Below, one piece after another: positions 1 through 7,625 of a stretch of DNA of 15,348 nucleotides. The stretch comes from Chromera velia (taxonomy: Eukaryota > Sar > Chromeraceae), in NCBI GenBank assembly GCA_018398765.1, contig JAHBMJ010002857.1:1-15348 (forward strand). Direction: 5' to 3'. A program made the position numbers and the translations under genes. The notes beneath the pieces are model-generated. The model did not search any database, had not been told where the DNA came from, and saw nothing but the letters and a program-made list of their open reading frames with translations. Position 1 is the stretch's first letter. The number at the start of each line of letters is the position of its first letter.

Positions 1-160
1 GTCACCTCCCTCTCTGGATAGGCTTGTGTGTGTTTTCTTTTCTCACAGCACCTGGTCCACCCAAGTTTGCTTCTTGCCTCTCTGTGACCTCCCTCTCTGG
101 ATAGGCTTGTGTGTGTTTTCGTTTCTCATACCAGCAGCAACGTTTGCTTCTTGTCTCTCT
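1..160. repeat. Two tandem copies of an ~83-bp repeat
   Basis: Unit 1 is 1-83 and unit 2 is 84-160 (77 bp, internally shortened). Each starts with GTSACCTCCCTCTCTGGATA, has a central TTGTGTGTGTTTTC tract and ends with a TTGCTTCTTGYCTCTCT tract. The array may start before the window. No coding role is visible; small open frames here are not convincing. Confidence 0.85.
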
Positions 161-163
161 GTG

Positions 164-661
164 TTGGAAGTTGAGATTTCCCGCTCCTTTGAGCTTCTCC
201 ATTCACCTTGAGAAGGTGTACCCACAGGTTTCATTCTATGATCGCACACACTCATTCTTTTCTAATTGATCCATTTGTGGCGGTGCACGTGAGCGTTGAG
301 GGACCAAAGTGGCGCAGATCTTGCCGCGCCGCATGTGCAGTCGCAAGCTCTGTATTGAAGGAATTAATTGTTTGCATGCGTACAGAATTAATAGCGATAC
401 GCAGAAGCATGCAGTCAGTCTGATGTACTGAGAAGCAGCCCATTGAACTGCTTGAGAAAGACAGATCGAGGTCCAGAGGATTGACAGCAATGAAATAAGG
501 TACTAGAGTGACACTACTTTATGTAGTGGACGGACGGCAGCATCGCTGAGTCTTCATGGCCAGCTAGATCAGACCGTAGAAACAAAGTCACGCCAGTGCT
601 GTATCTCTAAACAAGTTCATTCTAGATCGATCTGCACAACCCGTCTAGCCATCCTCCATTA
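164..661. other. ~500-bp segment interrupting the 83-bp array, possible insertion
   Basis: The 7-mer CTCTGTG occurs at 157-163 and 662-668, immediately on either side of this stretch, as a target-site duplication would. The repeat array resumes in phase afterwards. I see no convincing terminal inverted repeat, poly-A tail or gene inside, and the short open frames look random. The 7-mer is also part of the natural repeat junction, so the insertion reading is an inference. Confidence 0.35.
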
Positions 662-665
662 CTCT

Positions 666-768
666 GTGACCTCCCTCTCTGAATACGCGTGTGTGTGTTT
701 TCTTTTATCATACCACAAGTGGCACCCATGTTTGTTTCTTGCCTCTCTGTGACCTCCCTCTCTGTATT
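666..768. repeat. Further copy and partial copy of the ~83-bp repeat
   Basis: A full 83-bp unit (666-748) resembles the units at 1-160 with scattered differences. It is followed directly by the first ~17 bp of another unit (749-765) before the sequence diverges. The order and phase match the array at the window start, so both blocks probably belonged to one tandem array. Confidence 0.8.
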
Positions 769-903
769 GGCCCCAATGACATGACTATATAGTATACACA
801 TGACTCCTATAGACTCTTATTTGCACGAATCATAATTTATAGTACATATACTGTCACAGTGACTGTCTAACGTACTGTAGTAACTGTACTCCATTTTAAT
901 TTC

Positions 904-979
904 CGCATGCGGGCGGCGGCCCCGGCACGAATACCTCCCCCCCGGCGCCGGATAGCCGACTTATTTCTGATGTTTCCGA
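904..979 (+). repeat. Left terminal inverted repeat
   Basis: GC-rich block whose reverse complement recurs at the right end of the element. Shared blocks, in order, are CGCAT, GGGCGGCGGCCCC, GGCA, a C-run, GGCGCCGG, GACTTA, TTCTGAT and CGA. The right copy has about 12 extra bases around its C-run. Just inside it a stem, TAGCCGAC (953-960) with GTCGGCTA (983-990), could form a hairpin present only on this side. Confidence 0.75.
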
Positions 980-1146
980 ATAGTCGGCTACGCATTAAAA
1001 TAGTGCATTCAACTCTTTAAACCCATTGTCTTGATCACAACTGCGCGTTGAAAGCGATCCAAAAGGTCCACTGGTTGTGCAGATATCGAGATTTGTAGTC
1101 TTGAAGTAGTTTTGAAGGTCAGATCTGTTTTTTTTTCTTATATCAG

Positions 1147-2663
1147 GAAGAGACGGCGAGGGTTTCGAGGAGCCCGATCCCCCCAAATGCAAAGCAGGGG
1201 TCGTACAAGGACAGACAGATAGCCTGCAGCTGTCGGTATCCCCCAGTCAGCTGCGCCGAGCGAGTTTGTTTAAGATATGGAGTCAGACAAGACTGTAGTT
1301 GCATTCCCCGCAAAGAGGAGGTCCTCCATTTCCGGCTCGTCGGGTGTTCCAACCACCCTACGCCTGGTGTCTACTTTCCTGTACCGTTCACACGCACAGC
1401 AGAAAAACATGCAGAATTGGTCTCCAAGCCTTGCAACTGTAAGAACACAAAGCAGGAACAGAAGAGGCCTGGGTCTCACACGACGACCTGTACCAAAAAG
1501 AAAATAAGCTCCCTGCGTGAGTCTCTCTGGCCTGCCTGTTTCGGTGAGCGTGTCTGCCCTGACTGTTTGCACTTCGCAATGAGGGGGACAGAGGCGGTGA
1601 CAAGGGGGCTGTGTTCGTATATGTGGGAGCAGGAAAAGTGCAAGTGTGAGCAGTGTGAAGGGGGGGAGCGGCCGCTGCCGCAGGAGCAGACGAAGAGGAA
1701 GAAATGGAAGGAAGGGAGGAGTGGGATGATGTGACTGAAACAACAGACATTCAAGCAAAAACCACCACCCTCTGTGGCCATCCATGCAACTGTACAGCAG
1801 ATGGAAAGTGCAGACAAAAAACCCTTCATTGTCTGCAAGATGAATTTGGGCAGAAGATCATTCGAAATCGAACCACAATGGTGCCCATTCTGGACGAAGG
1901 AGAGTGAAAGTGGCCAGACTTTTCACTGCAAGGGAGAGACTGTATTGTGTTCTCAAAAGAGCATAAAAACATGATGGCGCTTGCAGGATACCCACAGACT
2001 GACAGAGTGCTTTCAGGTCTCTCTGCATTCTTCTTTTGCCTCCACACCCTCAGACAAACAGCCCCCAGGCCACCCTGGGCCTCTGACAAAAACATCGCTC
2101 GCTACCCCAAGGCCGTTCGCGACTTCAAGAGGGTGTGGCTTGAAATGCACCCAGGAGAGCAGTACCCAGCCACTCTCTATCTTCTCGAATCCTTCTACTA
2201 TTTCCTTTACTACTACCGATCTTTCGCAAAGTACTTCAGCATACAGGCACATGAGGCATTTAATAGAATGGTTGCAGAGGCTTTTGCCCCCACAGGTGCT
2301 GCAAGTCATGGAGCGAAACCCCTCCCCAATACACAAGGAGACACAGGCATACAGATTGCTGTTCGCAACCTTCTGGGAGCTTTCCTTGCTATCAACGACA
2401 CAAGCATCAACGTACGGGTGGATGGCATGGGGAAGACTTGGTTAGATATGAATACAGAGGATGAGATGACTCCTGTGGAAGCTCTTTCGAGCAGCGAGTC
2501 TGAGGCCCCTCCTGCTATGGAAATCGATTCCGAAGGGGAGGGGGGGGAATTGGGGGAAGAAGGGGACATGGAGGATAAAGGAGGTGAGAGAGGACAGGAG
2601 GGAGAGGAAGTGCAAGCAAGTGAATCAGAAGGGGAGGAAGAGGGGGATGTTGACATGGGTTGA
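1147..2663 (+). CDS. Unrecognised cysteine-rich protein with acidic C-terminal tail (5' exon missing, interrupted)
   Basis: I do not recognise this gene. An open frame follows a strong intron acceptor (T-run then ATATCAG, ending 1146) and runs in frame 1 from 1147 to 1731 without an obvious start, so an upstream exon is likely. It encodes CSC-x6-C-x4-C-x8-CSC, then CNC, CPDC and CKCEQC clusters, typical of zinc binding. Coding then appears to pass to frame 0, either by a slip at the G run at 1660-1667 or by splicing an intron 1544-1683 (GTGAGC...CCGCAG), which joins in phase. Frame 0 continues through another CNC cluster, meets a TGA at 1905-1907, and runs on to a stop at 2661-2663. The last part has a tyrosine/phenylalanine-rich helical segment (about 2180-2280) and a Glu/Gly/Asp-rich tail from about 2450. 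The acidic tail suggests nuclear or nucleic-acid-associated work, but this is inference. It faces the minus-strand gene inside the same TIR pair. The interruptions may mean decay, homopolymer error or undetected introns. Confidence 0.55.
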
Positions 2664-3137
2664 TGCATGCATGACTGACTTAGGGGTAAGATCCGAGCCC
2701 TTCCTCGGCATCGATTTCTTCATCGTCCACGTCTACTCCTGACGTGTCTGCATGTTCATGCAAGTGCAAGTATGAGTGTGAATTTGAATGCATGGCGCCT
2801 GCATGTGTATGTGATCGAGTACATGTGAGTGTGACTGTCAGTATGACTGTTAGTGTACTGCATGTGATGGAGAAAGCGTGACCGGGCGTTGTGCCTTTTT
2901 GATACTTGATATTAAAAAGGTGATGGCGTGTACCTTCATGCAGAGGGTCCGCCTGAACGTCAGTGGCGCCTGTGTGCTCGTTTTTATGCTCGTCAGTCTG
3001 TCCCTGTGCCGCTGTCTGCATTTATGTATGAGCAAATATTGCATTCATGTATGAACTATGAGCTGATATATGCAACCTGACTAGCCCAGAAACTGACTAA
3101 CTCAACTCAACTGAGAAACACATGCATGTATGATCTC
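2664..3137. other. Convergent intergenic segment, possible last exon of the minus gene
   Basis: This lies between the stops of the two convergent genes. Most of it is TG/CATG-rich, low-complexity DNA (about 2740-2870). On the minus strand at 2760-2680 there is an acidic reading, DTSGVDVDDEEIDAEEG, ending at TAA (2682-2680) and preceded by CAG acceptors. It would join in phase with a GTCAGC donor near 3240, giving the minus gene an acidic tail as well. The exon is tentative; no other gene is supported here. Confidence 0.3.
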
Positions 3138-4248
3138 TCAATTACTGACTAACTGACTAGCTGACTGGCTGACTGCATCAATGCAAGCAGTGGTAAGGTG
3201 ATGCCAGCCCCAAAACCTAACTAGCTGACCAACCTGAGGCATCTCTTGATCATCAAAAGGAGCCGGGATGGGAGCAGAAGAAGGAGCCGGGACGGAAGGT
3301 TGGAGGACATTCTGGATGGTGTACGATAGCCCCACGTCAACCCGTCCTTGGCTTACAAGGCTCCCCATCACGATGTAAAGCACGGCGTCGATTGTTCTCT
3401 GCACAGGCCCCACGGGGAACGAGGCCCCAAAGATGTTCTTAAGGTGGACCCCTAGTCCCAGCTCCCGCCTTGCCTTTCCAAACAAAAAAGTCAGGGCCTT
3501 CCCACGGATAAGGAAGATGAGGGGGGCGTCCATCTGCACAGAAGACACAGAAACAGAAACAGAAGTCAAATGAGTCTTTATATGCAAGCAGTGGTAAGGG
3601 GATGCCAGCCCCAGAACGCGCCAGAAGGCCAGCGGACAGACTGACCATCTTTCGGAAGTTATCAGTCGGGACCCTCTCAGGCGCCACTACCTGGAGAAAG
3701 TGGGCCTCTGTCCGACTTCTCCAAAGAGGACGCAACTCTCTCGACCTCTCAGTCCCCCCCTCCCCCCCGATGTATCCCCAAAGGGCCTCTCTAGTCAAAA
3801 ATGTCGCCTCAAACTTTCTAGTCAGTTGCAATAAATAGTACTTAAGAGACAGCATGAGGACGCCCTTCTGCCTCTGGGTCATACACTTGAAGGCCCACCG
3901 CCGATTCTCTTCATACATCCGTCTGGGCTGTAGGCGCTGCCATATACTTTCCGTGGCCACTGTCCTGAGGGTGGAGAGGATGAGAACCCGTCTAGGCTTC
4001 TCCCGCAGCCCAATGCTTGTCCTTCAGAATAGAGACAGAACATTGTCAACATGTCGAACAACAAACGAATGGACTCTGGCCGCACAGCTGATTAATCCTC
4101 TCCACACCGCGCCCTCTAGATCGTGCTTAGTGCTTAGAGCCAACCGGACTGATATCCCCTTCAATCTAACAACTAGAAAAAAATTAGCATTGAGGAGCTG
4201 GGTGGCATTCCCAAACTCCTTTGCTCTCTGAAAAGCATCTTCAGACAT
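3138..4248 (-). CDS. Unrecognised multi-exon protein, minus strand, inside the TIR element
   Basis: I do not recognise this protein. The first exon starts at ATG 4248-4246 (MSEDAFQRAKEF) and stays in one frame to about 3646, apart from a TGA at 4026-4024. The downstream reading (an Arg/Lys-rich stretch, YEENRRWAFKCMTQRQKG, then alternating helical segments) is clearly protein-like. An intron 3645-3534 (ATG|GTCAGT donor; pyrimidine tract TTCTGTTTCTGTGTCTTCTGTGCAG split around its end) joins FRKM to MDAPLIFLIRG in phase 0. The second exon continues to DDQEMPQ near 3245, where GTTGGT or GTCAGC donors occur; otherwise the frame ends at TAA 3140-3138. The TGA could lie in an unrecognised ~50-nt intron whose acceptor is the pyrimidine tract ending CTGAAG (~4021), or it could be a disabling mutation. 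It converges on the cysteine-rich gene. A product of roughly 300 residues or more is expected; its function is unknown. Confidence 0.5.
3181..3216. repeat. 36-bp direct repeat, copy A
   Basis: This matches 3582-3617 at 34 of 36 positions (T/G at 3199 and A/G at 3213 differ). It lies just beyond the probable donor at the end of the minus gene's second exon, at a place equivalent to that of copy B in the preceding intron. Confidence 0.85.
3582..3617. repeat. 36-bp direct repeat, copy B, inside the proposed intron
   Basis: Second copy of the 36-bp sequence (starting ATGCAAGCAGTGGTAAG on the plus strand), wholly inside the proposed minus-strand intron 3645-3534. If translated it would continue the upstream frame (GAGIPLPLLA), so it could also be a retained exon end. 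Confidence 0.85.
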
Positions 4249-4372
4249 GACAAGAGGAAAAAGGGACTTCTAGAACCGCCCCTGCTCGTTTTTTTGAAAA
4301 AAAAAGTACCGTGAGGGTCAAGACACTTCATTGAAGCTACTTGAAGAGACTCAGACTGGTTGTGCTGAGAGA

Positions 4373-4460
4373 TCGTTGATATCAGAATTAAGTCCCCAGT
4401 CCGGCGCCACCATGGGCGGGGGGGGGGGTTATTGATGCCGGGGCCGCCGCCCATATGCGT
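4373..4460 (-). repeat. Right terminal inverted repeat
   Basis: Read on the minus strand, this begins CGCATATGGGCGGCGG and continues through a long C-run, GGCGCCGG, GACTTA and TTCTGAT, in the same order as the left end. The G homopolymer at about 4418-4428 may carry sequencing length errors. Outside it the flank starts TTC, matching the left flank. Confidence 0.75.
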
Positions 4461-6179
4461 TCCCGGACCCAGCGGACTGGTTTGTTTACTTATGTTGAAT
4501 GCTGCATAATTTTGTAGAGTGGAACAACACTATGATAAAACATATATATACAGTTTGTGTACTTTCATCTGTACTCCTAGTTGTACTCCTGTCATACGTA
4601 CTGTATAGTAATGAATCCGGAATACCTCGGTCCTCAGTTTTCCTAGCAGTTTTCTGTATAAAACACCCCAATATTCGAATGTCATCGAATATTAGGGAAC
4701 ATTTAATGTATGTTTTAATCATTCAATCTGACGTACTGCGTGCAAATGGCTCAGAAAGCAACATTAATTCTTCTTACCTGTTGAAGTCAAATTTGAAAAA
4801 TGCCCTCCTAGCTAAATTCTTTTTGCTTAGCTTACACTTTGCTCCTTGCATGTAATGGAATAATATACATAGGTTAGTCAACGTCGGATGCCGTCCATCT
4901 AGCTGACGCACTCCATGCGAGTGGCCTGGAAAGCGAAACTAATATTTTTCTTGCTCATGGCTGAAATTTGGTGAGTATCCGATCAGCTGAAGCTGCTAAA
5001 CTATCTTTCCGGGGCCTCCCTTGGCGTGCGTCAGATCTTCTTATTAACGTCGGACGCCATGTAGTCTTACATTTTTTTTTTTCACTAATTTTAATATAAA
5101 AACTGCTGTGGCCCCTGGCCGACGGTATATTAAAGTGGTAGTACCCCCTAATGCTCAAGCAGCCACAAAAAAATGGAGAGTTTACGTCCCCAGCCGGCCC
5201 CTGCCGTGGTCGCCGGCGGAGCCGGCCAATTAATGAAATTGAACTTTCAATAGTTCATTATAGTTCATGAACTTTTGGGGGCTACGGCATGCTCCCTGGA
5301 AGCATTTCAGTTTCTTATATAAAAAAAAATTTAACATGCATAGTCTTGGTCTGAACCTATTGTTTTTCTCTTTTTGACAACCGCTGCTTGCCGCTGCACA
5401 CCACAGGCCAGCTTGCATCTGTTGATCAACTGGTACGTACAAGTTTGAGAGAAAATAGCCCAAAAATAGCTGAAATCTCATATTGTCAGGGTTGCTTTTC
5501 TGGTTGGTAATAGGTTTAGTCTACCAGCAATTGGCGGTAACCGGTAATGGCCTCAGTCTGTCTTCCTTTTACCAACAAAAAAAATAATAAAAATTAGGGT
5601 CTCAAAAAAAAAATTTCATCTGCGGCGCCAACCTTCAAAAACATGTTTTTAAGTGTTTATTGGCATTTGAAAAGCCTATTCACACAAAAAAAAAATAAAA
5701 AAAATATTTAAAAAATATAAATTTTTAACTGCTTTACCCCTATAAGTGGTAAAAAGTTCTAACAGCTCCATGACAGCGTCTGTCCAATAACTACTCTCTT
5801 TTTTAACTTTGCTTCATCTCTCACTGTTCTGCTTCTTTGTATATCAGGCCTTGACCATCATTAGAGAGCAATCAAAGTAAGAGACAGGAAAAGTCTACTT
5901 CTTTTTGAAAAACGAGGAGATGGTAAGCCTGCGGCTCTGTACTTGCGCAGCCCCTGCCCAGTTTGGTGAGGGGGGAGGAGTAAGAAGAACATTGCCTCCT
6001 CGAGCTCCCCCCATAATGCGGCTGGGTCTAGGACTGAGTGGTCTTGGATGGAAAGTGATGGAAAGAGGAAGGGGCAGATACAGCTGCTGCACCACAGCTG
6101 TTAGTGACTGTTAGAATTCTGCCAAGTCTTTGCCAACTGCCAGCAAACTCTGCCGGTAATTACCGGTTACCGGTAATGA
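4461..6179. other. AT-rich region without a supported gene
   Basis: Long A and T runs (5575-5720), scattered stops in all frames and no coding-like open frame. The 118-codon open frame at 4499-4855 has no protein-like composition. Local structures include a 9-bp hairpin (AATATTCGA, 4670-4678 with 4685-4693), AACGTCGGAYGCC at about 4879 and 5046, a GC-rich imperfect palindrome at 5191-5226, and CGGTAACCGGTAAT sites at each end of 5535-6172. It may be relic repeat DNA. Confidence 0.5.
5524..6178. repeat. Segment bounded by related CCGGTAA palindromic sequences
   Basis: CGGTAACCGGTAAT at 5535-5548 recurs as its exact complement at 6159-6172. CCAGCAA precedes both (5524-5530 and 6140-6146), and ACCGGTAATG is shared in direct orientation. 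Because the core is palindromic, the pair can be read as direct or inverted. The ~620 bp between them is AT-rich and gene-free, as in a miniature non-autonomous element, but the ends match over too short a length to be sure. Confidence 0.3.
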
Positions 6180-6269
6180 AGCTTGTCTACCGTCAAAAAA
6201 TCGGCAACTCTGCGTATTGTCACTGCCGAAAGGAGATGGCTTGGTGAGATTTTCCCATTTCTACACCAG

Positions 6270-7145
6270 ATGGCGGGATGGAGCGAGCTGCCGGCCACTG
6301 TGTGGCTCTACCTTTTGGCTACCCGGCTGAAGGTTATTACACCAACGAGATGGGTGACGGCCTTGTCCCCATTCCTTTCTGTTAACCATCTGGCCGTCTT
6401 CTGCCTCCTGCTCTGTAAATATCTTTTGTGGCCACGGAGGCAACCTGTAGAGATTTTCTTGCAAAGATGGCGGCACATCCTCGTTTGCAAAGCCGTCCAC
6501 TTCGTTCAAAGAGTCTTCTGCCCATACCAAAGCGGGCTGAAAGATACGGTTAAGCTGAAAGTGTTCTTAGTTTTCAAAAGATGGAGAGCTGGGGTGCTAA
6601 GATTTGTGAAATCAGCCTTCCATCTCCTCACAGATAAAGATGAATTGATTCAACTTCTGGAGCAGGGAGAACAGAGAACAGAGGAGATCATCTGTCGCTA
6701 CCTTGTCTCTCCGTTTCTCTTGGCACTTCTATTCTTTCAACTCCTCTTTTTCACCCTTGTCATTCCTCTGTGTACTATTATTCTGGCAAAGATATGGGAG
6801 GCTTGCACCCATGCTAAGGCACTCGGATGGGTCATCTTAGCACAAATGTCTACGACCATCGAGGAGGGCCTCCAGCTGTATCTTGAGGCAGCAACTGGGC
6901 ATCGGCAGGCCCATACAGGTCGAATCACTACATTTTTTCCCCCGGGCCGGCGGAGACCTCGAGAAAAAAGGTCAGTCGCTCGCCTCATCGCTTGCACTGC
7001 CTTCCTCATACTCGTTGCATCTCCGGCACTCGCCGCCCACTCATCCCCCAATGCCCTGTATGCGCAGACAGTGAAGGGAATCCCTTGGAGCGCCCCACCC
7101 CCTACCATCTCCTACGCGCATATCCAGAGAGTCAGATGTCTATGA
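6270..7145 (+). CDS. Hypothetical protein with several membrane-like segments
   Basis: A 291-codon frame from the first ATG (6270), open since a stop at 6177-6179. An open frame this long is unlikely by chance at this base composition. The product has hydrophobic runs near the N terminus (VWLYLLATRL; LAVFCLLLCKYLLW), a long one at about residues 148-173 (LLALLFFQLLFFTLVIPLC) and another at about 239-256 (LIACTAFLILVASPALAA). Between them lie a basic helical region and a Glu-rich stretch (LLEQGEQRTEEI). It ends in a double stop, TGA TAG (7143-7148), after which the same frame stays open to 7625. The sequence before the ATG (TTTCTACACCAG) also looks like an intron acceptor, so an upstream exon is possible. 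I recognise no family. It could be a cellular membrane protein or the first open frame of the retroelement downstream. Confidence 0.4.
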   Translation: MAGWSELPATVWLYLLATRLKVITPTRWVTALSPFLSVNHLAVFCLLLCKYLLWPRRQPVEIFLQRWRHILVCKAVHFVQRVFCPYQSGLKDTVKLKVFLVFKRWRAGVLRFVKSAFHLLTDKDELIQLLEQGEQRTEEIICRYLVSPFLLALLFFQLLFFTLVIPLCTIILAKIWEACTHAKALGWVILAQMSTTIEEGLQLYLEAATGHRQAHTGRITTFFPPGRRRPREKRSVARLIACTAFLILVASPALAAHSSPNALYAQTVKGIPWSAPPPTISYAHIQRVRCL

Positions 7146-7148
7146 TAG

Positions 7149-7625
7149 AAGGAAAAAACTCATACCCAACATCACCCCGCCCAGGCTTTCAAATGCTACG
7201 CGCGTTTCGTTCCCATACAAAGCCCTATTAAAGGGAGGGGAACTCCTCAGACAAACAAAGCCGTCTCCCCCTCCTTCTCATCAGAGGCCTGGGCAGCCGG
7301 CATGGCGCACAGCACCGATCTACCAAGGAGGCTCACCAAACGTTTCCGCTACTGCTGGCTCCGTTTCTCCAACGTCCCTCTCCTGACTTCACATGACCTC
7401 CGCCGTCTAGATTTGCTGCCACTCCTAGTGCCACTCTCTCCATGGGATGCATATTTATTGGCGGAGCTTGTAGATAAACGGACATATACAGGCTTCTTCC
7501 GCCCCCCACTATCTAAAGCAGATAAAAAGGAAGAAAACGCAAAGAGAAGACGCAGAGTAGCACCCTGTTTCTTAGCACAAAGAGCAGACAGGCAGCTGGG
7601 CCAGGTGGTGGCTAGTCGTGTCTGA
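7149..7625 (+). CDS. Continuation frame after double stop, basic C terminus, unrecognised
   Basis: The same frame as the preceding open frame, open from 7149 to TGA 7623-7625, with an internal ATG at 7302 (MAHSTDLPRRLTKRF). The product has a Leu-rich middle (LRRLDLLPLLVPLSPWDAYL) and a basic segment (KRRRRV). Part of the same DNA in frame 1 (7129-7390) also reads protein-like (SDVYDRRKKLIPNITPPR), so the true frame is unsettled and a frameshift is likely. No family is recognised. Loss of a longer ORF, perhaps retroelement-derived, is the simplest explanation. Confidence 0.3.
   Translation, partial: KEKTHTQHHPAQAFKCYARFVPIQSPIKGRGTPQTNKAVSPSFSSEAWAAGMAHSTDLPRRLTKRFRYCWLRFSNVPLLTSHDLRRLDLLPLLVPLSPWDAYLLAELVDKRTYTGFFRPPLSKADKKEENAKRRRRVAPCFLAQRADRQLGQVVASRV

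Larger units (their letters stand above)
904..4460. mobile_element. Candidate TIR-bounded mobile element with two convergent genes
   Basis: The two ends are imperfect inverted repeats (904-979 and the complement of 4373-4460). Both start CGCAT and continue into a near-identical GGGCGGCGGCCCC stretch. The trinucleotide TTC lies directly outside both ends (901-903 and 4461-4463), as a 3-bp target duplication would. Inside are a plus-strand gene (1147-2663) and a minus-strand gene (about 4248-3138), facing each other and filling most of the element. A 3-bp duplication is compatible with several cut-and-paste transposon superfamilies, but I recognise no transposase core in either product. A linear virus-like element with inverted ends is an alternative. 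The inverted repeats are seen directly; the mobile-element interpretation is inferred. Confidence 0.6.

Noticed and set aside
1270-1838. Overlapping minus-strand open frames of 120-171 codons
   Set aside because: They lie opposite the cysteine-rich reading, have biased Leu/Pro/Ser composition expected from the complement, and show no domain.
2306-2668. 120-codon minus-strand open frame, Ser/Pro-rich
   Set aside because: Antisense of the acidic, GA-rich tail of the plus gene; Ser/Pro content follows from the complement of Glu/Gly codons.
4670-4693. 9-bp hairpin as a terminator or RNA gene
   Set aside because: Isolated short AT-rich stem in a eukaryotic intergenic region, with no gene ending near it.
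4499-4855. 118-codon plus-strand open frame in AT-rich DNA
   Set aside because: Composition reflects AT-rich DNA, no domain, and it covers a hairpin and other noncoding structure.
6261-7108. Minus-strand open frames opposite the membrane-like ORF
   Set aside because: Shorter and interrupted; the plus strand carries the single long open frame.
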